This document shows, piece after piece, positions 9,906-18,962 of a stretch of 64,000 nucleotides of DNA. The stretch's first letter is position 1. Each line of letters opens with the position of its first letter. Position numbers and translations under genes: made by a program. The notes beneath the pieces were generated by a model. The model was not told the DNA's origin, ran no database searches, and saw nothing but the letters and a program-made list of their open reading frames with translations. Source of the stretch: Shewanella oneidensis MR-1 (GTDB lineage Bacteria > Pseudomonadota > Gammaproteobacteria > Enterobacterales > Shewanellaceae); assembly GCF_000146165.2 (NCBI RefSeq), contig NC_004347.2:2046001-2110000 (forward strand), read 5' to 3'.

Positions 9906-9945
9906 AAAAGCCCTGTTTACAACGTGGTATGTTGGAGGGCTTTTT
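9906..9945 (+). terminator. Second stem-loop with T-run
   Basis: AAAAGCCCT and AGGGCTTTT pair across a 21-base loop and run into TTTTT. It may be a second terminator for the Big-1 transcript or the end of an unannotated short RNA in 9791-9905; the long loop lowers confidence. Confidence 0.5.
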
Positions 9946-9960
9946 ATTGTCATCCCAAAA

Positions 9961-9979
9961 CCACCGCCTCTGGCGGTGG
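9961..9979 (+). repeat. IS200 left-end hairpin
   Basis: CCACCGCC and GGCGGTGG form a perfect 8-base-pair stem with a three-base loop. Hairpins of this kind are the binding sites of Y1 transposases; here it sits 85 bases before tnpA. Confidence 0.75.
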
Positions 9980-10260
9980 TGATTGTTCCTTGAGGCTATA
10001 GCCTGAATTACGCCCATGCTAAAAGAGACTTCTTATTCACCACAAGTAAGAGGAAACGAAAAGCATGGGCGATTATAGAAGTTCATCACATGTTTATTGG
10101 CGTTGCAAATATCATATTGTTTGGACTCCGAAGTACCGTTTTAAAATTTTAAAAGGAAACCTTGGTAAGGAGTTATACAGGTCAATTTATATCCTTTGCA
10201 ATATGAAGGGTTGTGAGGTTTTAGAATTAAACGTTCAGATAGACCACGTTCACTTGGTAG

Positions 10261-11300
10261 AAGGGCTATCCATTTAGCGCCACCAGTGTCAATATGTAGT
10301 AATGAAAACTTCATCGTATTTATTAAAAGCTGGCGTCGATTACCCTACAAATTGGGACGAATTTGTTGATTGGTTTCATGATGAACAATCTTGCACTAGC
10401 TACCTTTACGCACTTCGTTGGCCAAACGGATTCATTTGCCCAAGCTGTTCGAGCCATCAATCACCTTATCAGTTAAGTAATGGCAAGTTAAAATGTCATG
10501 CTTGCCGTTTTCAGTGTTCAGTAACATCAAGTACACTTTTTGACAAAACAAGAACCCCCATGAAAAGTTGGTTTGCAGCTGTCTGGTTTATTACAAATCA
10601 AAAGAATGGGGTCAGCGCTCTTGGAGTCCAAAGGCTATTAGGTCTTGGGAGTTATCAAACTGCTTGGTCTTTAATGCACAAGTTAAGATATGCCATGGTT
10701 GACCCTGAAAGAGATAAACTGTCCGGCATCGTAGAGGTTGACGAAACATTAATAGGTGGGGTCATTCCAAAATCATCTATTAAAAATCAACAGGGTAAGC
10801 GTAAAGCTATAGTTTTGGTGGCTGTTGAGCTGCTATCACCCTCTGGATTTGGGCGGATACGTTTAAGGCAAGTAGAAAGTGCAACTAAAGAACATATCCA
10901 TCAATTCATTCAAGATGTAATAGAGCCTGGTAGCACAATTTGTAGTGATGGTTCTCAAGCATACAAGCAAATAGACAAAAAAGGATATAAGCATAATCGG
11001 ATGGTGCATTTAGGTTCATCTGTACCTGCACATGAAACAATGGCTGGGGTGCATCGAGTCTCATCATTATGTAAAAGATGGCTTTTAGGTACGTATCAAG
11101 GTGCGGTAAAGGCTAAGCAACTTGATTATTATTTAGATGAATTTACATTTCGCTTCAACAGAAGAAAGTCAGATTCTCGGGGATTATTATTCTACAGGTT
11201 GCTTGAGCAAGCAGTGCGTTCTAAGCCGATAACGTACCAATCAATTAAAAATCGATAACCACAATATATAGTGGTTGGTCGTGCTAAGTGGATAGCCCTT
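10261..11300 (+). mobile_element. IS1595-family insertion sequence, complete
   Basis: The 1040-base element starts AAGGGCTATCCATTTAGC and ends in the near-complement GCTAAGTGGATAGCCCTT. It is flanked by direct repeats CTTGGTAG at 10253-10260 and 11301-11308, the 8-base duplication expected for IS1595. It encodes one intact transposase. Both ends and the duplication are undamaged, so the insertion looks recent and the copy could be active. Confidence 0.92.
10302..11258 (+). CDS. IS1595-family transposase (ISXO2-like DDE)
   Basis: The 318-residue protein has an N-terminal zinc ribbon (CPSCSS, then CHACRFQCS about 20 residues later) and a DDE/N catalytic core of the ISXO2-like type. The first Asp is in VEVDETLIGG and the second in ICSDGSQAY. 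A His-containing segment, VPAHETMAGVHRV, follows, then the C-terminal part with YYLDEFTFRFNRRKS, a run seen in nearly all members. Length is normal for the family and no stop or frameshift is present. It fills the IS between the inverted repeats. Confidence 0.92.
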   Translation: MKTSSYLLKAGVDYPTNWDEFVDWFHDEQSCTSYLYALRWPNGFICPSCSSHQSPYQLSNGKLKCHACRFQCSVTSSTLFDKTRTPMKSWFAAVWFITNQKNGVSALGVQRLLGLGSYQTAWSLMHKLRYAMVDPERDKLSGIVEVDETLIGGVIPKSSIKNQQGKRKAIVLVAVELLSPSGFGRIRLRQVESATKEHIHQFIQDVIEPGSTICSDGSQAYKQIDKKGYKHNRMVHLGSSVPAHETMAGVHRVSSLCKRWLLGTYQGAVKAKQLDYYLDEFTFRFNRRKSDSRGLLFYRLLEQAVRSKPITYQSIKNR

Positions 11301-11586
11301 CTTGGTAGTCATAATCCCGCCGAAGCTGTCAGTATCAACGTTGATGGGAGTATTGAAAGGAAGAAGTGCGATAAGGCTATTCAATAAATTCCCTCATGTA
11401 CGTAAAAAGCAATGGGGCAATAGCTTTTGGGCCAGAGGTTATTTTGTAGATACAGTAGGTGTTAATGAAGAAATCATTAGACGATATGTGCGCCACCAAG
11501 ATAAACAAGATCAGGAACATGAGGCTCAATTGTCGTTGCAGATGATGTAGGTTCTTGGAATAGCCCCTTCCAGGGGCAAGTCAAAG

Positions 11587-11605
11587 CCGCCTTCTAAGAA
11601 GGCGG
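11587..11605 (+). repeat. IS200 right-end hairpin
   Basis: CCGCCTTC and GAAGGCGG pair around a three-base loop, followed by ATTCTTT. A smaller hairpin, GCCCC/GGGGC at 11563-11577, lies between tnpA and this end. A closely similar sequence occurs as a relic at 55861-55900. Confidence 0.75.
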
Positions 11606-11823
11606 ATTCTTTACTGATATTTTGGATACTGCAGGGAGAATCGGTTGGTTGATTATAAGACTAACTCAAATAGGTCAGTGCTTAGTTTGATACTATTCCC
11701 CATGTGTTCTATCGAGGCTGTTAATAATTCTGTGTCAGGTTAATTTCACAGGTCGATATGGTTTTCTAAGCGCCCATCAAAATGGATTGATTTCTTTAAG
11801 CATCACATCTAGACAATTGGTGC

Positions 11824-13587
11824 TTAGTAACCCACCGCTTCGCTCCCAGAATGGCGAAGGTCTGAGGCGCCAAAAATCCCTTGTTCAGTCACCATAATGG
11901 ATTGAGTGCTGCCCATGGCCGATTGTACGTTAACTTTGTGGCCTTTGGCTTCGAGCAATGAAATGGTATCGCGGTTAAGGCTGGTTTCGACCCGCAGTTC
12001 ATCGGGTAGCCATTGATGGTGTACCCGTGCGGCATTGCTGGCTTCAGCAATGTTTAAGCCATGATCAATCACATTCATAATGATTTGGAGCGTAGTGGTT
12101 ATGATGCGAGAACCACCTGGGCTGCCTGTCACTAAGAAGGGTTTGCCATCCTTCATTACTATGGTTGGGCTCATCGAACTTAGTGGACGCTTGTTACCTT
12201 CTACCGAGTTGGCCTCGCCACCCACTAGGCCGTAACCGTTTGGACTGCCTGGTTTTGCGGAGAAATCATCCATTTCGTTATTGAGTAAAATCCCGGTTCC
12301 TTTTGCGACTAAACCTGAGCCATAGCTGAAGTTTAAGGTGTAAGTGTTAGACACCGCATTGCCCCATCGATCGACTACCGAGAAGTGTGTGGTTTGGTCA
12401 CTTTCGTAGGGCGCTAGATTGCCGGGTTTGATTTCTTCGCTTGGCGTGGTTTTATTTAGTGCAATTTGGCTGGCAATTTTTTGGGCATAATCTTTATCGG
12501 TTAACTGTTTTAGGGGCACGTTGTAGTAATCGGGGTCGCCTAAATATTCGCTGCGATCGGCGTAGGCATGCTTCATGGTTTCGGCCATCACATGGATAGT
12601 TTGCGCCGTGTTATGGCCAAATTTATCAATTGGAAATTGCTGTAACACATTGAGCATTTCGATAATGTGCACACCACCTGAAGACGGCGGTGGCATCGAA
12701 ACCACCTCATAGCCACGGTATTGGCCACGCACCGGTTCGCGCTCAACCGCCTTGTAGTGTTTAAGATCTTCTAATGTCATGATGCCGCCGGCTTTTTGTA
12801 CCGCCTCGACCAGCTTAGCTGCGGTTTCTCCCTCGTAGAATCCTTTGGTGCCTTTTTGGGCAATCAATTGCAGAGAATGGGCAAGTTCGGGCTGCTTTAA
12901 CATGTCATTGACTTGATAGTCGCTACCATCGGCCTTGTAGAAAATCGCTGCGGTGCTTGGCCATTGACTCATTCGGCGCTTTAAGCCTGCAAGTGATACC
13001 GCTAAATCAGGGCTGACGCTTATTCCTTCTTGTGCCATTTTGATGGCGGGCGCCGTGACCTGTGCCATGGTCATAGTGCCATATTTTTCTAGGGCTAAAC
13101 TCATGCCCATCACAGTGCCGGGTACACCAACCGCGAGGCCATGCTCGCGACTCAGTTTGGCTACTGCATCGCCTTTTTCATCAAGAAAAATATCTTTTTT
13201 CGCTTTCGAAGGTGCCATTTCGCGGTAATCGATGGCAATCGTTTTATTTTCTTTCGCCAGATGCACCAGCATAAATCCGCCGCCACCAATGTTGCCCGCG
13301 CGGGGTAAGGTAACCGCTAAACTGAATGCCACTGCAACCGCCGCATCAATGGCATTACCGCCTTGCTTTAAGATCTCAACGCCGGTGCGACTGGCCAGCA
13401 TTTCTTGGCTGGCGACCATGCCATGTTTTGCCCAGACCGGTTGGGCCGTGGCCATTTGGCTGAAAATGGAGGGCTCATCGGCATAGAGTGCAGGCGACGA
13501 TAACAACGGTAAAGCCATGGCAATGGCGAGAATAAGAGGTCTTAACTGTCTGACGGGACGCATATTCAATCCTGAATTTATTTTCAT
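11824..13587 (-). CDS. ggt: Gamma-glutamyltransferase, periplasmic
   Basis: The 587-residue precursor has a signal peptide (LILAIAMALPLLSSPALYA) and the full Ntn-hydrolase fold of gamma-glutamyltranspeptidase. The autocleavage site is Gln-Thr-Thr-His-Phe-Ser, which puts the catalytic Thr at about 399, the first residue of the small subunit. Other family blocks are present: GGNAIDAAVA, GNIGGGGFMLVH, PPPSSGGVH, LLNNEMDDFS, KRPLSSMSPT and GSPGGSRI. The enzyme hydrolyses glutathione and gamma-glutamyl compounds in the periplasm or transfers the glutamyl group to amino acids. An in-frame ATG eight codons later is an alternative start. It is divergent from the GNAT-like gene at 13672. Confidence 0.96.
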   Translation of the reverse strand: MKINSGLNMRPVRQLRPLILAIAMALPLLSSPALYADEPSIFSQMATAQPVWAKHGMVASQEMLASRTGVEILKQGGNAIDAAVAVAFSLAVTLPRAGNIGGGGFMLVHLAKENKTIAIDYREMAPSKAKKDIFLDEKGDAVAKLSREHGLAVGVPGTVMGMSLALEKYGTMTMAQVTAPAIKMAQEGISVSPDLAVSLAGLKRRMSQWPSTAAIFYKADGSDYQVNDMLKQPELAHSLQLIAQKGTKGFYEGETAAKLVEAVQKAGGIMTLEDLKHYKAVEREPVRGQYRGYEVVSMPPPSSGGVHIIEMLNVLQQFPIDKFGHNTAQTIHVMAETMKHAYADRSEYLGDPDYYNVPLKQLTDKDYAQKIASQIALNKTTPSEEIKPGNLAPYESDQTTHFSVVDRWGNAVSNTYTLNFSYGSGLVAKGTGILLNNEMDDFSAKPGSPNGYGLVGGEANSVEGNKRPLSSMSPTIVMKDGKPFLVTGSPGGSRIITTTLQIIMNVIDHGLNIAEASNAARVHHQWLPDELRVETSLNRDTISLLEAKGHKVNVQSAMGSTQSIMVTEQGIFGASDLRHSGSEAVGY

Positions 13588-13671
13588 TATAGCTATGCAA
13601 TGTGCCGAGAATTAGGCTTAATTGCAACCTTGGATCTGACTTAGCGTTTTTAAAGGACGAGAACATACCCC

Positions 13672-14970
13672 ATGAGACCGCTTATTTTTGCCTATGCCAA
13701 TGCTGCAGCGAGTATCGCTGCTGATAGCTGGAATCTGGTGATGGGAGAGGATAATCCCTTTTGCAGACATGAGTATTTGCTTAGCTTAGAACAGAGTTTA
13801 TCAGCCTGTGATGCAACGGGGTGGCAAGCTTGTCATCTGTGTGTTTTCGATGCCAGCGGCATGGGGTTAACACAAGAGCAGAATACTGATGGTATAGTTA
13901 GCACTCGGGATGCCGTGCATTTTATCGACCTACCACTGCTAGCCGTGATGCCGCTTTATCAAAAATCTCACTCCTACGGCGAGTACGTGTTTGACTGGGC
14001 TTGGGCGCAGGCTTACGAACATCATGGCCTAGCGTATTACCCTAAACTGTTGAATGCGATTCCTTTTACGCCAGTACTGGGGCGGCGGATTGGGCTGTCA
14101 CCCAGATTGTCGGCAGATGAGGCGCAGCAGCTAAGTGCCTTGGTGTTTACGTGTTTAAATCGTCAATTAATGGATGCACATGCATCGATTTCCTCTTGGC
14201 ATTGCTTGTTTGTATCGCCTTCACAGCAATCTTTGTTTGAGCCCCCGCTTAGTGTTAAACAACAGACTCTGCAGCATTTGCCGCATAATCCTTCACTTAG
14301 GCGTTTAAGCACGCAGTTTCATTGGTATAACCGTGGCTATACCAGCTTTGAGGCGTTTCTCGCCGCACTCAATTCACGTAAGCGCAAGAATATTGTGAAG
14401 GAGCGTGCTCAATTACAAACCCATGGCTTACGGTTTGAATTTGTTGCAGGAAATGTGATAACCAGCCAGCAATGGCAACGATTTATCGAGTGTTACCAAT
14501 TAACTTACCTTAAACGATCTGGCCATCGCGGCTATTTAACGCCTGTGTTCTTTCAGATGATTGCTGAGCGTTTGGCCGAGCAGATAGTGCTTCTTGTGGT
14601 AAGCGATGCAACAGGGGAGATGATCGCGGGAGCCTTGTACTTTACTGGGCGTAACGAATTGGGTCAGAGATGCCTCTTTGGACGTTACTGGGGCAGTACG
14701 TTAGAGCTGGAAGGATTACACTTTGAAGCTTGTTATTATCAGGGGATTGAATACTGCATCGCCCAAGATATAGAGGTATTTGATGCAGGCGCGCAGGGCG
14801 AACATAAGGTACTGCGCGGGTTTGAGCCTGTTGCCATTTATTCCTATCACAATATTGCCCATCCCGAATTTAAGCTGGCGATTGCCCATTTTACCGAGGA
14901 GGAAGCGGTGCAAATGGAAGTGTATATGCAGCAGATGCGTGAGGTTTTGCCCTATAAAAAAGCGCCTTAG
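13672..14970 (+). CDS. GNAT/FemAB-like protein (COG3146, DUF482)
   Basis: The 432-residue cytosolic protein matches the COG3146 family by its blocks NPFCRHEYLLSLEQS near the start, HWYNRGYTSFEAFLAALNSRKRKNI in the middle and GRYWGS, FEACYYQGIEYCI and FDAGAQGEHKVLRGF towards the end. The family has a duplicated acetyltransferase-like fold related to FemAB aminoacyl transferases and is often called peptidogalycan biosynthesis protein, but the reaction is not settled. The gene stands alone. No signal peptide is present. I rate the family call as firm and the function as unknown. Confidence 0.82.
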   Translation: MRPLIFAYANAAASIAADSWNLVMGEDNPFCRHEYLLSLEQSLSACDATGWQACHLCVFDASGMGLTQEQNTDGIVSTRDAVHFIDLPLLAVMPLYQKSHSYGEYVFDWAWAQAYEHHGLAYYPKLLNAIPFTPVLGRRIGLSPRLSADEAQQLSALVFTCLNRQLMDAHASISSWHCLFVSPSQQSLFEPPLSVKQQTLQHLPHNPSLRRLSTQFHWYNRGYTSFEAFLAALNSRKRKNIVKERAQLQTHGLRFEFVAGNVITSQQWQRFIECYQLTYLKRSGHRGYLTPVFFQMIAERLAEQIVLLVVSDATGEMIAGALYFTGRNELGQRCLFGRYWGSTLELEGLHFEACYYQGIEYCIAQDIEVFDAGAQGEHKVLRGFEPVAIYSYHNIAHPEFKLAIAHFTEEEAVQMEVYMQQMREVLPYKKAP

Positions 14971-15047
14971 CCATAAATGATAGGCGCGGCGCTTTTAAAG
15001 GCTAAGATAAGTTTAGAATTTAAACAAAGAGTTGGATATTAACGTAA

Positions 15048-15671
15048 TTAACTAATCGCTAACCAGATCCCAACGCCAATCATCAGGCTGCCAGCAATTC
15101 GATTTAGCCAGCGGATATTGTCACCGCGACTTAAAAAGATCCGCAAACTCTTTCCGCCACTGGCATAGGCCAGCATAGAGGTGAACTCTGTCACCATAAT
15201 AATGCTCAGGAGTGCAAGGAGTTGTGGTGCTACTTCCCGTTCTGCATTAATAAAGGGGGGCAATAGCGACACCATAAACGCCCAGCCCTTAGGGTTAGCA
15301 ATTGCAGTAATAAATCCCTGTGAGATCAAGGTGAGATTACTGACTCTTGGGTTAGTTTTATCATCGCTTAATATGGCCATTTTGCCTCGAGCACGCCACA
15401 TTTGAACGCCGATATAGCCTAAATAAAGGCCTCCGACCCATTTAAAGATCTGAAACACTTCTGGATAGTTGAGCATAATACTGGCAACACCCATCACTGC
15501 AGCGGTGGCGACTAAGGCTACTCCTATAAGCTCACCGAGCATCATCCACAGGGTTCGACGTACACCGATACTCATCCCGAGCGTCATGGCGAGTGTCATA
15601 CACATACCGGGCGTGATGGCAACAAAGAAAAAGGTCGGAATAAACACTGCAAGTAAGGCAAAATCTGGCAT
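15048..15671 (-). CDS. LysE/RhtB-family exporter
   Basis: The 207-residue membrane protein begins with the family signature, an N-terminal helix ending in ITPGMCMTLAMTLGMSIGVRRT, and has about six hydrophobic segments. The block FKWVGGLYLGYIGVQMWR and the GFITAIANPKGWAFMVSLLPPF segment are typical of RhtB/LysE permeases. Such proteins export amino acids such as lysine, threonine or homoserine lactones; the substrate cannot be told from the sequence. The Shine-Dalgarno is weak. It is convergent with the GNAT-like gene upstream in the window. Confidence 0.88.
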   Translation of the reverse strand: MPDFALLAVFIPTFFFVAITPGMCMTLAMTLGMSIGVRRTLWMMLGELIGVALVATAAVMGVASIMLNYPEVFQIFKWVGGLYLGYIGVQMWRARGKMAILSDDKTNPRVSNLTLISQGFITAIANPKGWAFMVSLLPPFINAEREVAPQLLALLSIIMVTEFTSMLAYASGGKSLRIFLSRGDNIRWLNRIAGSLMIGVGIWLAIS

Positions 15672-15956
15672 GGTCGAAGCGGTCTACATGAAATTGAATG
15701 GATGGCTAGTGTAATGAAAATGCTTGAGTTAGCCAATGCGTGCATGATAACGTTTATTCCCCACGACCAAACGGAGTCATTTAACACGCCCTCGAGCTTG
15801 CTTGGATTTCTTTGCAAACAAGCCGCGTAGTTATGATGGTTTTGGGATAAACGACCCGTGTTTGTACTATTACTGTTGATTTTGCTGCGGACAACAGAAT
15901 TTGACATATTGAAATAAGATGCATTTTTAAAACTGAGTGATTTAAATCATCACTTT

Positions 15957-16409
15957 TCAAATGTTCAAGGATGTAATTTCAGGCTCGCATTCGGTATCGA
16001 TTAAATATACGCATTCTTGGCTGATAATATAATAACTGTATAACTGAGTGTAAATGTGTTCACCTAATCCGCCATAGCAATGAAGACGGGCATTTTTTAC
16101 CGACTTCCATATTGGCCAAGGTAAACTAAAATATTCATTATTATTTTCTGTAATATGTAAATCTTCATCTAAAGGGAATGTGATGCTGTTATTGCCATCA
16201 CTGACATTAGTCAAATAGGTTTGATAGCTTGATTCATCAATCACCTGTAATCCAGCAATCGTGGGAAAATAAATTATCATAGCAACTGAGTCTTGCTCTT
16301 GCTGCCAATTGATCGTCAATGAAAGATGATTAAGTTGGCAATGTACCAATGGATAGGGTTTTAGCGCAGTATTAAGGGGGAACCAAGGATGATAACAGGC
16401 TTTTGACAT
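15957..16409 (-). CDS. Hypothetical protein, 150 residues
   Basis: I do not recognise this gene. The product is a mostly beta, acidic protein without signal peptide or membrane segment, with two cysteines near its C-terminus (SQECVYLIDTECEP). AGGATAA lies eight bases upstream of the ATG, which supports translation, and codon use is like the neighbours. It is monocistronic: 285 bases separate it from the LysE gene and 250 from the divergent PEBP gene. Function unknown. Confidence 0.6.
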   Translation of the reverse strand: MSKACYHPWFPLNTALKPYPLVHCQLNHLSLTINWQQEQDSVAMIIYFPTIAGLQVIDESSYQTYLTNVSDGNNSITFPLDEDLHITENNNEYFSLPWPIWKSVKNARLHCYGGLGEHIYTQLYSYYIISQECVYLIDTECEPEITSLNI

Positions 16410-16661
16410 TAATTTATCCTAAACTTTCAAATGGATAGTAAATTTTTGGCTAGTACTATATTGACACAATTATGAGGTTGATATGGTAAATGATGCTAAA
16501 ACGACTAAATAATTTGATAGCAGCATAACCTATTTAATAAAAAAAGATCTCGAAAGATTATCTAATAATTTTTGAAACTCCTATCAATAACGCGTGACTT
16601 ATCAAAGTGCGAACTCAGGTTATGCTTACTCACAATTCTATTTTTATAGTGAGTTAATCCC

Positions 16662-17270
16662 ATGAAACAGCGATTTTATACAGATTATTTGTTTAAATTC
16701 TCTTTGGTCGCTAGCGTCATACTATTTAATACAGCAAGTGCGAGTGTAGAGGGGAAACCCGTAAAGACAACCCCCGCAAATAGTTCTAAAACAACGTTTA
16801 GTGTGCAGAGTAATTTAGCACCTGATGTGTCTATTCCGGCCGATTATTATTGGGATCAATTTGGCTGCTCGGGAGACAATCTTGCACCAAGATTAACCTG
16901 GGAACATGCCCCCAAAGGCACTAAAAGTTTTGCGGTCACTTTTTATGATAAAGATGCACCCACTGGTAGCGGCTTCTGGCATAGAGTGGTTTACAACATT
17001 CCATCACAAGTCAATCAATTGGAAGGAGGCATAAATGGGGGAAAGTTACCCGTAGAGGCAATTGAGGCTAATACAGATTTAGGTAAGCCAGGATTTTTTG
17101 GCCCTTGCCCACCTAAGGGACGTGAACACCGATATGTATGGACAGTGCATGCCTTGGATGTTGCGAAGTTGCCGGTTGACGCTAATGCAAGCCCTGCTTT
17201 AGTGGGGTTTTATCTATGGCAACATCGCCTAGCTGAAGCGAACTTGACAGTTTTAGCGGGTTCAAAATAG
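16662..17270 (+). CDS. YbhB/YbcL-type PEBP (Raf-kinase-inhibitor-like) protein, secreted
   Basis: The 202-residue precursor has an N-terminal hydrophobic signal (FSLVASVILFNTASA) and a phosphatidylethanolamine-binding-protein fold. Family motifs are CSGDNLAPRLTWEHAPKGTKSFAVTFYDKDAP, FWHRVVYNIP and the later GKPGFFGPCPPKGREHRYVWTVHALD block. Bacterial YbhB/YbcL proteins have no settled function; YbcL from uropathogenic E. coli dampens neutrophil migration. It is the first of five same-strand genes, only 10 bases ahead of the next. Location should be periplasmic. Confidence 0.88.
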   Translation: MKQRFYTDYLFKFSLVASVILFNTASASVEGKPVKTTPANSSKTTFSVQSNLAPDVSIPADYYWDQFGCSGDNLAPRLTWEHAPKGTKSFAVTFYDKDAPTGSGFWHRVVYNIPSQVNQLEGGINGGKLPVEAIEANTDLGKPGFFGPCPPKGREHRYVWTVHALDVAKLPVDANASPALVGFYLWQHRLAEANLTVLAGSK

Positions 17271-17280
17271 GAGCAAGTGT

Positions 17281-18441
17281 ATGAAATTTAATTCTTATCA
17301 AACCTTTATTGCTTCGTTAGTGATGTTGACAAGCCAAGCATTTATTGCGCCTAACCTTATGGCTCAGCAAGCGGTAATACCTCAGGCTCTACCTGAGGTT
17401 TATGCCACGCTTGATGGTGCTGTGGGCGGCATTAGTTTTACCTCAAGCGATAGGCTTATCTTTAGTTATCACCCTTTTTATCAACCCAAAGTCAAGGTGG
17501 GTGAGTTACTGGCTGATGGTAAAGTCAAACCTTTTCCCAATTCAAATTGGCAACAATGTCATGATCCCCAAGGAAAACCGAAAGATCCTAATACCTGTTT
17601 AAATTGGGTATTAGGTTTGCGAACCGACGATAGGGACAGAGTATGGTTGCTCGATTCTGGCCAAGCTGAACCCCGGATTGAACCTAAGTTGGTGGCATGG
17701 GATACCCGTAAAAATCAGTTAGATCGGATTATCCCGTTGCCTTTCCCTGTGTCCATTCCGGAGTCGCAGCATAATGATTTTGTCATTTCCAACCGTCATC
17801 AAGCGATTGTGATAGCTGATGAAGCAATTGCAACAGGCCCTGTTGGTGATAAGGCTGCCTTAGTTGTCGTGGACTTAACTACGGGTGAGAGTCGGCGTGT
17901 ATTACAGGGTGACTCTAGTGTGATGCCAGATCTGCAGCGACCGCTGATTATTGATAGTACCAGTGCCAATCCAAAGCGTATTGAGGTGTTTGTTGGCGCC
18001 GATGGTATTGCCTTAGACAGTGCCCAACATTGGCTTTATTTTGCGCCGATGAATAAGGACAAAGTCTATCGTGTCGCGATGGCAGATCTACTTAATCCTG
18101 ATCTAAGCCCACAAGCGCTATCCGCCAAGGTTGAAGAATACGCCGATAAGCCAAATAACGGCGGCTTAAGCATTGATTCGGCTGATAATCTTTATCTCAC
18201 CGAAGTTGGTGAACGCGCCATAGGTATTATCCCTGCCACGGGGCGTCAATATCAAACCTATGTGTATGACGAGCGCATGGTATGGCCCGATGGTGTAAGT
18301 TTTGGCAAGGATGGCTACCTGTATTCTGGCGCCGCCCAACTGCCGCTATCCGGCGCATTAAACAATGGCAAAGCAGAAAACCGTGCACCGTATTACATCT
18401 TCCGCTTTAAACCCTTAGCAGCCGGCGTCCCAGGTAACTAA
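17281..18441 (+). CDS. Major royal jelly/yellow-like protein, secreted
   Basis: The 386-residue precursor has a signal peptide (SLVMLTSQAFIAPNLMAQ) and the six-bladed propeller pattern of the MRJP/yellow family: SNWQQCHDPQGKPKDPNTCLNWVLGLRTDDRDRVWLLDSG in two cysteine-bearing blades, GADGIALDSAQHWLYFAPMNKDKVYRV, and VWPDGVSFGKDGYLY near the end. Bacterial members are thought to be periplasmic sugar-acid lactonase-like or binding proteins; no activity is assigned. It follows the PEBP gene by 10 bases and precedes the VOC gene by 24, so all are likely co-transcribed. Confidence 0.85.
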   Translation: MKFNSYQTFIASLVMLTSQAFIAPNLMAQQAVIPQALPEVYATLDGAVGGISFTSSDRLIFSYHPFYQPKVKVGELLADGKVKPFPNSNWQQCHDPQGKPKDPNTCLNWVLGLRTDDRDRVWLLDSGQAEPRIEPKLVAWDTRKNQLDRIIPLPFPVSIPESQHNDFVISNRHQAIVIADEAIATGPVGDKAALVVVDLTTGESRRVLQGDSSVMPDLQRPLIIDSTSANPKRIEVFVGADGIALDSAQHWLYFAPMNKDKVYRVAMADLLNPDLSPQALSAKVEEYADKPNNGGLSIDSADNLYLTEVGERAIGIIPATGRQYQTYVYDERMVWPDGVSFGKDGYLYSGAAQLPLSGALNNGKAENRAPYYIFRFKPLAAGVPGN

Positions 18442-18465
18442 CCCTTTAACCACCGAGTAAATCAT

Positions 18466-18927
18466 ATGAATATTGTTGGATTAGACCACTTTACGATCCG
18501 TACCCCGATATTGGCTGAAACGGTCCAGTTTTATCAGGTCATCCTCGGGTTAACGCAAGGCTGGCGGCCACGGTTTGGTTTTCCTGGACATTGGCTCTAC
18601 GCCGAAGAGAAACCCATTTTGCATTTAGTCGAAGTTGGCAGCCGGGCTTTAGATGCCTATTTGGGTGAAAGCAATGCTCTGTTTGGTTCAGGTCGGGTTG
18701 ATCACCTCTCTTTTCGGGGGACGAATTTGGCCCAAATGCAGCAGCACTTATGCCGACAACAATGCCAATTTCGGGAGCGAATTGTCCCAGAGATTGGTGA
18801 GCATCAATTATTTATTGAGGATCCCAACGGCATTACAGTGGAAATGATTTTTCCCTATGCAATAGACAACGCAGTCGTGGGCATTGCGATGGAAAGACTG
18901 ACAATTTTGCTTGAGGAATCGGCCTAA
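18466..18927 (+). CDS. VOC-family (glyoxalase/extradiol dioxygenase fold) protein
   Basis: The 153-residue protein is a single vicinal-oxygen-chelate unit pair: LDHFTIRTPILAETVQFYQVILGL at the start, VDHLSFRG in the middle and HQLFIEDPNGITVEMIF at the end. The histidine of LDHFT, the histidine of VDHLS and the glutamate of VEMIF are placed like the metal ligands of the family. Members include glyoxalases, epimerases and dioxygenases; the substrate is not evident. It is the third gene of the cluster. No signal peptide, so it acts in the cytosol, unlike the two genes before it. Confidence 0.85.
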   Translation: MNIVGLDHFTIRTPILAETVQFYQVILGLTQGWRPRFGFPGHWLYAEEKPILHLVEVGSRALDAYLGESNALFGSGRVDHLSFRGTNLAQMQQHLCRQQCQFRERIVPEIGEHQLFIEDPNGITVEMIFPYAIDNAVVGIAMERLTILLEESA

Positions 18928-18962
18928 ATGTCGCAAATCGATCTCGCACGATAGCACAATTG

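Larger units (their letters stand above)
10065..11550 (+). pseudogene. tnpA: IS200 transposase tnpA split by an IS
   Basis: The 5' part (10065-10260) and the 3' part (11309-11550) join in frame once the inner IS and one copy of its 8-base duplication are removed, giving a 145-residue Y1 transposase. The 5' part carries YHIVWTPKYRFK and the HUH motif (H61, H63 in IDHVHL). The 3' part carries GNSFWARGYFVDTVG and the probable nucleophile tyrosine at about 125 in IIRRYVRHQ. Length and motif order match intact IS200/IS605 TnpA, so there is no other damage. As it stands only a 70-residue fragment ending in codons of the inner IS can be made, and it lacks the tyrosine. Confidence 0.9.
9957..11612 (+). 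mobile_element. IS200-type element (tnpA only), interrupted by an IS1595-family IS
   Basis: The unit consists of a single tnpA gene bounded by subterminal hairpins and has no terminal inverted repeats, which is the IS200/IS605 organisation. The left hairpin is at 9961-9979 and the right hairpin at 11587-11605. Without the inserted IS and its duplicated octamer the unit would be about 610 bases. Exact ends are not fixed, since these elements make no target duplication. The transposase is split, so the element is inactive unless the inner IS leaves precisely or TnpA is supplied by another copy. Confidence 0.82.
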
